Assembly: GCF_904846175.1 (NCBI RefSeq)
Contig: NZ_CAJGZM010000002.1
Span: forward strand, 62,001-126,000
Reading direction: 5' to 3'
Length of the DNA stretch: 64,000 nt
From: Psychrobacter immobilis
GTDB taxonomy: Bacteria > Pseudomonadota > Gammaproteobacteria > Pseudomonadales > Moraxellaceae
In this document: in pieces, positions 45,906 to 54,670 of the stretch
How positions within the stretch are numbered: the stretch's first letter is position 1
Layout: every line of letters starts with the position of its first letter
Position numbers and translations under genes: made by a program
Notes under the pieces: model-generated
Seen by the model: only the letters and a program-made list of their open reading frames with translations
The model's database searches: none
Told to the model about the DNA's origin: nothing

Positions 45906-46352
45906 TTGATTACTTTATCCCCACTCAAACGTCGTATCGTTTATGTGACCATCTTTGAGCTTATCGCTGTCATTGCTTCTACCTTTGTATTAATGAAACT
46001 AAGCGGCGGCGATGCAGCAGAGTCGTTACCCGTTGCTGTGATGGTGTCATTGGCTGCGGTTATCTGGAACTTTTTATATAATACGGCTTTTGAAGCGTGG
46101 GAGCGGCGCAAGCAAGTAACCAAGCGCACGTTATTAATCCGTAGTGCTCACGCTTTAGGGTTTGAAGGCGGCTTGGTATTGATTTGCTTGCCGCTATATA
46201 TGATTTGGTACGATGTTGGTTTAATCAAAGCCTTTATGATGGAGGCAGCGTTATTGCTATTTTTCTTGGTTTATACCTTTGTATTTACTTTGGGTTTTGA
46301 CAAGATATTTACCTTACCGCATCATTATAAAACTCCATCTGCTTCTTCATAA
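45906..46352 (+). CDS. PACE-family efflux transporter (AceI-like)
   Basis: Small exporter of the proteobacterial antimicrobial compound efflux family, known for biocides such as chlorhexidine. It has four helices in two BTP repeats: RRIVYVTIFELIAVIASTFVLMKLSG with AVIWNFLYNTAFEAWERR, and RSAHALGFEGGLVLICLPLYMIW with FVFTLGFDKIF. The frame opens at 45723, but the first 61 residues match nothing in the family; a TTG at 45906 with GGAG six bases before it gives 148 residues, the usual length. I prefer that start. Last gene before a strong terminator. Confidence 0.8.
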   Translation: MITLSPLKRRIVYVTIFELIAVIASTFVLMKLSGGDAAESLPVAVMVSLAAVIWNFLYNTAFEAWERRKQVTKRTLLIRSAHALGFEGGLVLICLPLYMIWYDVGLIKAFMMEAALLLFFLVYTFVFTLGFDKIFTLPHHYKTPSASS

Positions 46353-46381
46353 GTAAATAGATTAATCGTATTAAATGACCC

Positions 46382-46414
46382 AAAAAAAAGGCTGCTATTA
46401 GGCAGCCTTTTTTT
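46382..46414. terminator. Bidirectional intrinsic terminator
   Basis: AAAAAAAAGGCTGC, loop TATTAG, GCAGCCTTTTTTT; between PACE and enoyl-CoA hydratase genes. Confidence 0.9.
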
Positions 46415-46444
46415 AGTAGTACAGACGATAGCATTATTAGGTTT

Positions 46445-47242
46445 TTATTTACCTTGATAAACGGGCTTACGTTTTTCCATAAAGGCGGTAATACCTTCAG
46501 CAAAGTCAGCGGTTTTGGCCATCATGGTTTGTTGATCCACTTCCATATCGAGCGCTTCATTTAAGCCCGTAAAAGCATGAACATTAATCATATGCTTCAT
46601 TGATGCCAAGGCTTTTCCCGGCAAGTTGCTTAAGCGCGTTGCCAATGCCAGTACGCTGGCGTCAAGCTCATCTTTGCTCACGACGCTATTGACTAAGTTT
46701 AGACGCGCGACATCAGCGCTAGTGAGCTTATCGCCCAGCATCACAAGCTCAGTCGTTTTCGCCGCACCAATCAATTGATTCAATAAGTAAATGCCACCCG
46801 CATCTGGAATCAAACCGATATTGACAAAGGCTTGCACAAATTTGGCATTATCAGCGGCAATACGGAAATCACACGTTAATGCCAAGTTCATCCCAGCACC
46901 AGCCACTGCACCTTCTAATTTAGCAATAATTGGCTTATGAATATTACGCAACTTTAGGCTTACTTCTGCCACTTCTCTGAGCATAAAATCAAGCTTTGCC
47001 ACCAATGCTTCTGATTCCATACCGTTCTCTAACATTTCACCAATATGACCGCCACTAGAGAAATTATTATTCGACCCTTGTAATACAATCACACGGACGT
47101 CAGCATCTTGATCCGCCTGATCAAGCGCGTCCATCATTGCGCCTTTTAATGGTGTGCTAAACGCATTTAGCGTCTTAGGGTCATTCATGGTAATAGTGGC
47201 AATATGGTTTTCGCTATGATATTCGACCAGAGGTTGTGACAT
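46445..47242 (-). CDS. Enoyl-CoA hydratase/isomerase family protein
   Basis: A 265-residue crotonase-fold enzyme acting on acyl-CoA thioesters. Oxyanion-hole features: SGGHIGEMLENG in the first loop and KLEGAVAGAGMNLALTCDFRIA in the second. The catalytic-position residues NIGLIPDAGGIYLL are like PaaG-type isomerases (Asp) rather than plain hydratases with two Glu. Start at 47242 (MSQPLVEYH) with AAGGAA; the longer frame to 47335 has no ribosome site. Alone and divergent from an alpha/beta hydrolase. Confidence 0.87.
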   Translation of the reverse strand: MSQPLVEYHSENHIATITMNDPKTLNAFSTPLKGAMMDALDQADQDADVRVIVLQGSNNNFSSGGHIGEMLENGMESEALVAKLDFMLREVAEVSLKLRNIHKPIIAKLEGAVAGAGMNLALTCDFRIAADNAKFVQAFVNIGLIPDAGGIYLLNQLIGAAKTTELVMLGDKLTSADVARLNLVNSVVSKDELDASVLALATRLSNLPGKALASMKHMINVHAFTGLNEALDMEVDQQTMMAKTADFAEGITAFMEKRKPVYQGK

Positions 47243-47559
47243 ATTTGGTTTCCTTAGTAAGAATGTTAGATAAGCATTGCTGATAACAATGGACGTTATG
47301 ATGGATAGGGTGCTTAGGTGTAACAAGTCATTCAAGCTGATTACTATAGCAGCTTGCTATGATTATAGAAGCGAGTTTTGTAGGCGCTTAAGACACAGAC
47401 AAAAATATTTTATTTTTCCTTATTTTATTATATTTATATAATCGAATATATACTATCTGCCGTACCAAAATAACGCTATGAAGTATTTGCTTGGTGCATT
47501 ATGCTAGAAGACAGATTTTAAAAGGTTTGATTTTTTATTACACCAACAAGGAAGTGGTT
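47243..47559. other. Divergent promoter region
   Basis: 317 bases between the divergent crotonase and hydrolase genes. Very AT-rich at 47400-47455, with a TATAAT at 47437-47442 and TATACT at 47449-47454 as possible -10 elements for the hydrolase. No operator recognised. Confidence 0.45.
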
Positions 47560-48372
47560 ATGCCAATTATTCATGTCAATAATGTCGATATTTATTATGA
47601 AGACAGTGCGCCCGAGGATAAGCAAAAACCTGTCATGGTATTCGCCCATGGTTTGCTATGGAATACGCGCATGTTCGACAAGCAGGTGGAATATTTCAAA
47701 TCTGGCTGCCGCTGTATTGCATTTGATTTTCGGGGACAAGGTCAGTCTGAAATCACCAAATCTGGCTATGATATGGAGACACTGACCGAAGACACGCTAG
47801 CATTATTGGAAGCGCTGGATATTGATAAATGCCATTTTTTAGGGTTATCCATGGGTGGTTTTGTCGCTCAGCGTATCGCGCTAAAACGTCCAGAGCTACT
47901 GCTATCGCTGACGCTACTTGAAACATCAGCCGATCCTGAAGATCCTAAAAACGTGCCACAATATCGTAAGCTGATGAAAGCCATTCGTTGGTTGGGTATG
48001 AAGCGGGTCAGTCAAAAGGTAATGCCTATTATGTTTGGCAGCAGCTTTTTGACAGATAAGTCGCGTAAGGCTGACCGTAGAGAGTGGCTAGCGATGCTAC
48101 AAAGTAATCGTAAGGGCGGAGTGGTTAAGGCAACTACAGGCGTTATTGAGCGCTCAGCCACTTATGATCAGCTAGGGGAAATTACCACGCCGACACTGAT
48201 TATCGTTGGCGATGAAGATACGGCAACACCTTATGCAAAAGCTGAGCGGATGCATTTTGCGATTAAAGGCTCGAAGCTTGCGGTTATCAAAGGCGCTGGG
48301 CATACGGCGACGGTAGAAGAACCTGAGCAAGTGAATAAGGTGATTAATACCTTTTTAGCAAACTGTGTCTAA
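47560..48372 (+). CDS. Alpha/beta hydrolase
   Basis: A 270-residue serine hydrolase, similar to 3-oxoadipate enol-lactonase/esterase types. HG oxyanion motif FAHGLLWNTRMFD, DFRGQGQSE, nucleophile elbow GLSMGGFVAQR, acid residue in VGDEDTATPYAKA and His in GAGHTATVEEPEQV. AAGGAAG lies just before the ATG at 47560, so the longer frame from 47491 is not used. No aromatic-degradation genes are adjacent except the distant CMD-family gene; substrate unknown. Confidence 0.85.
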   Translation: MPIIHVNNVDIYYEDSAPEDKQKPVMVFAHGLLWNTRMFDKQVEYFKSGCRCIAFDFRGQGQSEITKSGYDMETLTEDTLALLEALDIDKCHFLGLSMGGFVAQRIALKRPELLLSLTLLETSADPEDPKNVPQYRKLMKAIRWLGMKRVSQKVMPIMFGSSFLTDKSRKADRREWLAMLQSNRKGGVVKATTGVIERSATYDQLGEITTPTLIIVGDEDTATPYAKAERMHFAIKGSKLAVIKGAGHTATVEEPEQVNKVINTFLANCV

Positions 48373-48433
48373 CTTTGAGCTAAACTGGAACCAGTCTTGA
48401 ATCAGACATAGCAATTAATAAAGTATTTAAACG

Positions 48434-48472
48434 AAAAAAAGCCGTTATCTTAAATAGGATAACGGCTTTTTT
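48434..48472. terminator. Bidirectional intrinsic terminator
   Basis: AAAAAAAGCCGTTATC with complement, loop about 8 bases, T-runs both sides. It ends the hydrolase gene and, on the other strand, the six-gene Ter-linked operon. Confidence 0.9.
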
Positions 48473-48554
48473 ATTGAAACTTAGATGAACAGATTAACTT
48501 TAAAGCGGCAGTTTTAAAAAACATACTCTAAAGCAATAAGGTTGATGTCTTTAT

Positions 48555-49640
48555 TTATAACCGGGTCGTATAGTCAGTATTAATATCATCAAGGGTGCCA
48601 AAGACCTCAGCGCGATTGACGATTTCTGTTGCCCATGCACGGTGTGTGGCAGGCTCGAGCATCGTATCGTTATATTTAAATACCGCTTTTGCCTCGCTAT
48701 GTAAGATTGCCTGCGCTTCATCCAAGGTACTTAGCGGCACGCAATACGCTTGCTGTACCAAAGCAATCTGACTGGGATGAATGACTGTTTTGCCGACCAG
48801 TCCCAAGTTTACATCACGCATTAGCTCTTTCATAAACAGCGTTGGCTGCTCTAAGTATTCAAATACCGGAGCTGTAAGATAAAAACCATGCGGTACAAAG
48901 CAGCCAAGCAGCTGATAGGCGAGCGTACCAATCGGGGTATCATAGACGATGCTATTTTTAGGACGGCGCAAACGTAGCGCTGCAAATAAGTCGTTACCAC
49001 CGATACGCAAGGCAAAAACGGGCTGGCTAAAAGCTTCTTTAAATGCAATCGCCAATTCTTGATTGTGATGCGGGTTAAACAGCGCTGCCGTCTCAAGCGT
49101 CGGCATCAATAAATGCTCAGTGCTTAAATTCTGAGACGCCATACGCCAATTAGACAAGCTATACATATCGACTTTTGGCATCACAAAACCGTCGACCAAA
49201 TCAATATGAGCAAAATCTGCCAGCTGCTCTAACATCGCTGGATGACGCGGACGTATAAATACTAAAGGTCTGGTTGGCTGATCGGTTTGCTCTTTTGATT
49301 GAATGCCATGTTTTTTTGCTGGGTCATTGATACTATCGACATGCGCTGCCCACGTATGTAGCAGCGTTTGCAGTCGTATGAGCGCTAGCTCAACATCGCT
49401 ATGGCTGACCGCATCTTCTAAGCAGATAATAATACTGTTAATCGTCGATAATTTTTCGCGCGTAATGACTTGCCAAATATCTTGCCGCGTCGCAGGCATG
49501 TAAAGGCTGGCACCCAATTGATACGGGTGATGAGTATGCGGCTTAAGCATCGCATGACGCTCAGTAATCAGGTGGGCGTAAGACTGATCGTTATTATAAA
49601 GGTTGGACTCGTTGTGCGGTATATCGGACATAGTTGGCAT
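48555..49640 (-). CDS. Ter-linked C-C bond lyase (CitE-like TIM barrel)
   Basis: A 361-residue relative of HpcH/HpaI and CitE lyases, of the subgroup (C-C_Bond_Lyase) that occurs in Ter gene clusters. Seen: LGASLYMPATRQDIWQVI, metal site IICLEDAVSHSDVELA, FIRPRHPAML, VDGFVMPKVD, LRIGGNDLFAALRLRRPK and VIHPSQIALVQQAYCV. It is diverged from the stand-alone CitE-like protein at 2.7 kb. Last gene of the operon; it likely breaks or makes a C-C bond in an unknown small molecule built by the PRTases and the ATP-grasp protein. Start is without strong ribosome site. Confidence 0.8.
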   Translation of the reverse strand: MPTMSDIPHNESNLYNNDQSYAHLITERHAMLKPHTHHPYQLGASLYMPATRQDIWQVITREKLSTINSIIICLEDAVSHSDVELALIRLQTLLHTWAAHVDSINDPAKKHGIQSKEQTDQPTRPLVFIRPRHPAMLEQLADFAHIDLVDGFVMPKVDMYSLSNWRMASQNLSTEHLLMPTLETAALFNPHHNQELAIAFKEAFSQPVFALRIGGNDLFAALRLRRPKNSIVYDTPIGTLAYQLLGCFVPHGFYLTAPVFEYLEQPTLFMKELMRDVNLGLVGKTVIHPSQIALVQQAYCVPLSTLDEAQAILHSEAKAVFKYNDTMLEPATHRAWATEIVNRAEVFGTLDDINTDYTTRL

Positions 49641-49772
49641 CGTAAATAGTGATAAATGAATGGTTTATAGAGGGAAGGTCATAGCATAAGGACGTATGAT
49701 AAAAACAGCGCTGCTAGTGCAATACGGATATATTTCTTTCGCAATACATCAATACATCAAGGCATCAATAAA

Positions 49773-50957
49773 TCATGAACGATCTGTTGCGCGCTGCTTG
49801 ATCAACGTAATCGCTTGATAGGGGAGTATTTTAGCACCTAATACCGTGATATTGATATCACGCTCGCTACATAAATGCCGCAATAATACCGTATCAGGGT
49901 GATCGGCGGTGGCAAGCAAGATGCGTTCAGGATCACGGCGTAATATCGCCCGTGTCGCCTCTGCAATGGTCGGCTTAATGCGGTTGCGATTGCTAATATC
50001 ATATTCTGCTGCCAGCATATCGATTAAATCCGCGGTCTGATAACGTGGTTGCTTAAACGTTTGCAAGTATTGGAGAGGCGTAGACAATGCCCGCCGTGCA
50101 GTATCAATATGATCAACAAAGGCTAGGCTATGATCTACCTCAACCAAGCTATCATAAAAGACACTACGATGTAGCCCCGATTGTGGCTCAGTATATAAAC
50201 TGCGTGATATCAGTCCCGATATGGTGCTGTTCAATAAACCTGAAGGAATCAGCCAGTCATCCTCACTAGCTGCTAGCCAAGCAACGCCAGCCGGATCAGC
50301 AAGGGTTAATAAGGGAATAACATTTTCACCTTGATGAAAAATATTGGCAAAATTTGGATGATTAGGGTTACTAAAGACTTCTAAGCTACGAGCCAGCTCT
50401 TGATAAATGGCTCCTTTGCCCGTCCAGCCATCGACAAATACGATGTCACTGTTTGGATGAGTGTCTAATATCATCTGTAAAGCGACTGCATCAAGGCCGC
50501 GATCGCGAATGATACTGATACCATAATGCACGCTTGGCAACGCATAGCTGCTGTTGGCATCTGCTAGAGCGCGCTGCAATAATACGCCAATGGGCAAACC
50601 TGCACGTACTAAGCTGATTAATACTAATGGACGTCCAGTAACCATAGTTTGCTGAAAAGTATGATGCAGCGTATAAGCCAAGTTAGTAATATCAGTCGCG
50701 GTTCTCGTTGTACCTTGCTCTAATGCTTGCTGATACAATTGCTCGTGTATGGCAGTTGGTGCTTGCTCTAACGTCAACATGTCTGAATAATGACGCTGAC
50801 CGCTTTGAATCAGCGCTTCTTTTTGGCTAACCGGTACATCGGCAACTGACGCTTTATCGACGATATCGAGCAGTACGGTCACATCGCTGGCAAGATAGCT
50901 GCCTGAGCCATATGTCTCCAGTTTTTGAATATTAGGGTCCGTCATATGATTGGTCAT
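49773..50957 (-). CDS. Ter-linked phosphoribosyltransferase with PELOTA-like tail
   Basis: A 394-residue protein of the PRTase_1 group seen in Ter clusters. The PRPP-binding loop is VFVDGWTGKG (174-182), preceded by LVSLVRAGLPIGVLLQRAL and HYGISIIRDRGLD. After residue about 335 the chain (ERILLATADHPDTVLLRHLCSERDINITVLG) resembles the PELOTA RNA-binding fold reported as fused in this family. It should use PRPP and a base-like or other acceptor; the real acceptor is unknown. Operon partner of HAD, TRSP-PRTase and ATP-grasp. Confidence 0.8.
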   Translation of the reverse strand: MTNHMTDPNIQKLETYGSGSYLASDVTVLLDIVDKASVADVPVSQKEALIQSGQRHYSDMLTLEQAPTAIHEQLYQQALEQGTTRTATDITNLAYTLHHTFQQTMVTGRPLVLISLVRAGLPIGVLLQRALADANSSYALPSVHYGISIIRDRGLDAVALQMILDTHPNSDIVFVDGWTGKGAIYQELARSLEVFSNPNHPNFANIFHQGENVIPLLTLADPAGVAWLAASEDDWLIPSGLLNSTISGLISRSLYTEPQSGLHRSVFYDSLVEVDHSLAFVDHIDTARRALSTPLQYLQTFKQPRYQTADLIDMLAAEYDISNRNRIKPTIAEATRAILRRDPERILLATADHPDTVLLRHLCSERDINITVLGAKILPYQAITLIKQRATDRS

Positions 50958-51066
50958 AAGATGTTTTCTACTTCTATAAATAGTGGTTATTATTATAGTT
51001 ATTTAGATTTTAAAGCGATTAAAAGCTGAGAATAATTGAGGATTAAAAGTTATTGAGTGTTTAGAA

Positions 51067-51900
51067 TTACTGAGAGATAAAGCTATCGTGCAACTGACCA
51101 TGATTGGGCATGCCATACCAATCAAGCAATTGCAAAAATGGTAAATCGGCCAAGCTATCACCAAAGCCAAAGCTTGGACGCTGATTGTCTAAATGATTAT
51201 CTAATAAAAACTGTACTGCATGACGCTTATGAACCGCGTGTGGCAATATCGCCAGATTATTCGCATTCACGTGCACATAAAAATCTTGCTCAAAGTCACG
51301 TATTAACGTTGGCAACTTTTTAGCTAGATCTACTAACGCTTGATGGTCCTTTTGCGCATGCTTAATAGCCAAATAAATGGTCAATTCTTCATTCACAGTA
51401 CCATTATTAAAGTGATCAATATGCGGTGTAAAAACCAGCTGGCTGCTGTCATTTTTACTATGACTGGCAAATAATTGGCTTAGCTGCTGCAATTTATCTT
51501 GCAGTGGTGCAAGCTGACTATGCATACGCTGTTGCCACTGCGCTTGTAACGTACCGTCTTTATCAAGAATAATGGCACCATGAGTTAAGACTTGCCAACT
51601 GTCAAAAGGCAGCTTAACGCGTTTGATTTCACTGCGGTCGCGTGCGGTGACCACTATCAGCTCTGTACTAAGCAGCAGCCAATTAAAGAACGCAGCTTGG
51701 CGCTGACTCATAAAACTTAGTGGCTTACCTTGTTTATTAACGGTCGCGCAAACTAAGTTTTCTGGTTCAGCCGTCGGCAAATTCCATGCATCGATTTTAC
51801 GTTGGGTTTGAAAAAGCGTATCGTCCAAATCCATCAGCGCGTAGGGTTTAACGATATCGGGGTTGGTTTGAAAAAATAGGGTAGTCATATTATTTGCCAT
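51067..51900 (-). CDS. Ter-linked HAD-family phosphatase
   Basis: A 277-residue haloacid-dehalogenase hydrolase. Motif I is MDLDDTLF (nucleophile Asp at 24), motif II ELIVVTARDRSE (Thr), and motif IV FGFGDSLADLPFL. A cap of about 120 residues lies between them, as in Cof-type enzymes. By context it removes a phosphate from an intermediate of the Ter-linked pathway. No clear ribosome site before either ATG (51900 or 51888). Confidence 0.85.
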   Translation of the reverse strand: MANNMTTLFFQTNPDIVKPYALMDLDDTLFQTQRKIDAWNLPTAEPENLVCATVNKQGKPLSFMSQRQAAFFNWLLLSTELIVVTARDRSEIKRVKLPFDSWQVLTHGAIILDKDGTLQAQWQQRMHSQLAPLQDKLQQLSQLFASHSKNDSSQLVFTPHIDHFNNGTVNEELTIYLAIKHAQKDHQALVDLAKKLPTLIRDFEQDFYVHVNANNLAILPHAVHKRHAVQFLLDNHLDNQRPSFGFGDSLADLPFLQLLDWYGMPNHGQLHDSFISQ

Positions 51901-52010
51901 AAAAGCGTGCGTAAGGGTTAAATGTGAAAATAAAAGTAGGATTTAAAGGATAGTCTTAATAGGACAGCTTTTATAAGATAGCCTTTGTAAGCTAACTTTT
52001 GTAAAACAGC

Positions 52011-53300
52011 TTAAAGCGTCGGACTCACCACCAAGACATTATCCAAATCTTTCCACATGTCATCAACGCTATCCGCTGATGTCTCTACACATAATACAAT
52101 CAAATCCCAATCGCTAGGCTCAACATTATAAGCAAAGTTGGCCATACCAAGCCCATAGTTATCGCTAAAACTTAGCATCGTGGTAATCGCACCACCAAGG
52201 GCAATCGGCGAGCGCGTTAACGCACTAAAGTTAACCGTAGAGTTTTGAGTTTGCGTCTCCAGCCATTCCGCCAATAAAAACGGTAACCAGACAAACTCAT
52301 TACTGCCCAATACTAAAATCCGCTGTGGTAAATGCTTTTTATCAAACTGCTCTTTCTCAAACTGCTCTTGCTTATTAAATACCTTGAATGCGGTTTGAAA
52401 CTTCAAAAGGTAATTAGCAAAGCCATCGGTGCTGTCTAGGGTTGGGAAGCGTCCCCAGTTGCCAGTATCACCTAACGTATGACTGCCAGCCTCAGTGGTA
52501 TCGACCGATGGCATCGTTATCGGTTCAGGATTAGGCGCATCTGTCCATGTCCATGCACCAGATAACAAGTGATGACGTTGAAACTCAATATTAGGGAGGC
52601 GTTTAGCGATTTGGTCAGACACAACGTCATCCGAGTCAGCTGCACCCTGATGCTGATTTAGGGACCAATCTACCAAAGTGGTCAGATGTACTTGCTGTAA
52701 CTGGTCAAGCCTCGCATTGCGTAAGGCTGTAACGACATTGACGCAAGTGTTGCCCGTTGACGCTTCGTCATCGACCATAATCAACGTTTTGCTGGCAAGT
52801 AGTTGCGCTTGAGTGCTGTTGTCTGCACTTTGATAAATCAAATGCTGGCTAGCATGACTGTGGTCTTCGCTAAATGTGGTTAGCAAAGCATGATTATTAT
52901 CGCTGCCATGTTGCGCATGACGCGTAGAGTTTAATAGCAGCGCATTGGGATAGCGAGTTTGTAGCGCTTGATGCACACCTGCAGATAAGCCAACGGCCGT
53001 CTCTGCCATGCCGATGACCAAGATTGGCTCAGGCAAATCATCTGGTACTAGGCTTGATAAATCAGTAAAAGCATGACGCATGGTGCTAGGCGCGACTGGA
53101 ATATGACGACCTAAAACTTTTGACACAAACAAAAACGCGCGTTTTGGGTTAATACGCTGAGCGAAATCGAGCAAGTCTTCTAGTTGATAGCTGTCAGACT
53201 TTTCTACGTTATTGTTGTCTGTAGCCACATTAGTTTGATAGGTTAGATCAAGGGTGCCACGTGGTAAGTTAATGGTTGTGCTGTATTGCTTATTTAGCAT
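52011..53300 (-). CDS. Ter-linked phosphoribosyltransferase/TRSP protein
   Basis: A 429-residue two-domain protein. First, a type I phosphoribosyltransferase with PRPP loop IMVDDEASTGNT (175-185) and ILVIGMAETAVGLSAGVHQAL; second, about 300-429, a TRSP-type domain (RILVLGSNEFVWLPFLLAEWLE...GLGMANFAYNVEP), the pair known from Ter clusters. A region of low conservation lies between them. It overlaps in function with the other PRTase, so the operon probably handles two ribosyl transfers. Gap to the upstream gene is 47 bases. Confidence 0.82.
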   Translation of the reverse strand: MLNKQYSTTINLPRGTLDLTYQTNVATDNNNVEKSDSYQLEDLLDFAQRINPKRAFLFVSKVLGRHIPVAPSTMRHAFTDLSSLVPDDLPEPILVIGMAETAVGLSAGVHQALQTRYPNALLLNSTRHAQHGSDNNHALLTTFSEDHSHASQHLIYQSADNSTQAQLLASKTLIMVDDEASTGNTCVNVVTALRNARLDQLQQVHLTTLVDWSLNQHQGAADSDDVVSDQIAKRLPNIEFQRHHLLSGAWTWTDAPNPEPITMPSVDTTEAGSHTLGDTGNWGRFPTLDSTDGFANYLLKFQTAFKVFNKQEQFEKEQFDKKHLPQRILVLGSNEFVWLPFLLAEWLETQTQNSTVNFSALTRSPIALGGAITTMLSFSDNYGLGMANFAYNVEPSDWDLIVLCVETSADSVDDMWKDLDNVLVVSPTL

Positions 53301-53347
53301 TTATTTTCCTTTGGTCTTTCAATTTTTTATATCGTTGTAATGATTGC

Positions 53348-54583
53348 TTAACCTTGACATCCTACCAACCACAAAGCACCGCGACTTTTTTTACTGAGCT
53401 GTGGTGTCGTTAGAGCGCCAGTGTTAGCGTGTGAAGTATCGGACAAATCAGCCAAGCTGATTCCAGCGCTCGCGAGTAGGGCGGATAATAACTGAAATTT
53501 CACCGCATAGTTCATATTTTGTGCATGTTCATGCACGAGGCTAGACGTTACCATGCCGATAACTTCGCCAGTCGGCAGTAATAAAGGGCTGCCACTAGAG
53601 CCGGGCTGAATCGGTGCGGTAAATTGCATATAACGAATATCATCGCTAAGTCCTGTCAGTCCTGAGATACAGCCTTGAGTCACTTGTAATTGGCTGCTCA
53701 ATCCTGATAATGGAAACCCTAAAGTCGTAATAGTTTCACCCAAATTATCAGTACAACGCTGTGCTAAGGGTAAATAACTGGGCAGCGGCTCGCTTACTCT
53801 AATAATGGCTGAGTCACTGCCGATATCGCTTAATACTACTTGTGCTTCACGATCAGGCTGTCCTTGTTGGCGAATTCCAATCATCGCCGCCGACTCAATG
53901 ACATGATAGCAAGTCAGTAGATGATAAGGATCAATAGCAAAGGCCGTCCCTGTCCAAGTTTCACCAGACTGAACTTGGCGTGGTGGGCGCGATTCGTTAT
54001 TAGTTCCTGATATATTTTGTTGGCGTTGGTTTTCTTGAATCAGCGCATGCGTATCTGGTGGACGAATATCAAGGCTGACTTGCACTCGATGCTCAAGGCT
54101 TGCCAAACCTTGGGTAGAGATTTCACCAAGGGCGCGGCATTTAAACTGTCCATTACGCCGGTATATCTCTAATATGATCGCTGCTTTAACATGGCGCTCA
54201 CTTGCGATAAATTCATAACGAATATCGCCATTGTTTAGTGTTAAATTTACCTTGCTTAATTCGATAGCGGGTAAGTTTAGGCTTGGCTCATGATAAACGT
54301 AAGCAATCAGTTGTAAAAAGCTTGCGCCTTGTTTATCAAACAATGCAGGCAAATCCAGTTGCCATGCGTTTGGATTATCCTTACTATTGAGCTGCGCCCA
54401 CTCTTTTGGTTCATGCAGATAAGCCGGACTACAGGCAGCTTTACGATGCTCATTCAAAGGCAGCCATAATAGCCCAAGCTGCTCGCCAAACTTTAGCTGA
54501 TTTGTCGTCGCAAAAGCGACCGAACAATTGGGTTGCGCGATAACCGTATTTGCCCCTAACACTAACGTGGTTTGTGCTGTCAT
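53348..54583 (-). CDS. TerD-like domain fused to a trypsin-like serine protease
   Basis: A 411-residue fusion. Residues about 20-170 follow the TerD fold (AIELSKVNLTLNNGDIRYEFI, KAAIILEIYRRNGQFKCRALGE) but lack the [13 protein letters not shown] calcium site, so this half is degenerate. Residues about 208-375 are a trypsin/HtrA-like protease with triad H227 (LLTCYHVIE), D257 (GSDSAIIRV) and S330 (QPGSSGSPLLLP), plus GMVTS. No signal peptide, so it acts in the cytosol. It lies inside the Ter-linked biosynthetic operon, which suggests a regulatory or maturation step. The catalytic residues are complete. Confidence 0.85.
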   Translation of the reverse strand: MTAQTTLVLGANTVIAQPNCSVAFATTNQLKFGEQLGLLWLPLNEHRKAACSPAYLHEPKEWAQLNSKDNPNAWQLDLPALFDKQGASFLQLIAYVYHEPSLNLPAIELSKVNLTLNNGDIRYEFIASERHVKAAIILEIYRRNGQFKCRALGEISTQGLASLEHRVQVSLDIRPPDTHALIQENQRQQNISGTNNESRPPRQVQSGETWTGTAFAIDPYHLLTCYHVIESAAMIGIRQQGQPDREAQVVLSDIGSDSAIIRVSEPLPSYLPLAQRCTDNLGETITTLGFPLSGLSSQLQVTQGCISGLTGLSDDIRYMQFTAPIQPGSSGSPLLLPTGEVIGMVTSSLVHEHAQNMNYAVKFQLLSALLASAGISLADLSDTSHANTGALTTPQLSKKSRGALWLVGCQG

Positions 54584-54670
54584 CGTTTGCCTCTTATTGA
54601 ATATATTCGGTTGCTATCAATTTATTACCGTCAATTTATTACCGCCGATTTTTTATTTCATTGTTTTTAC

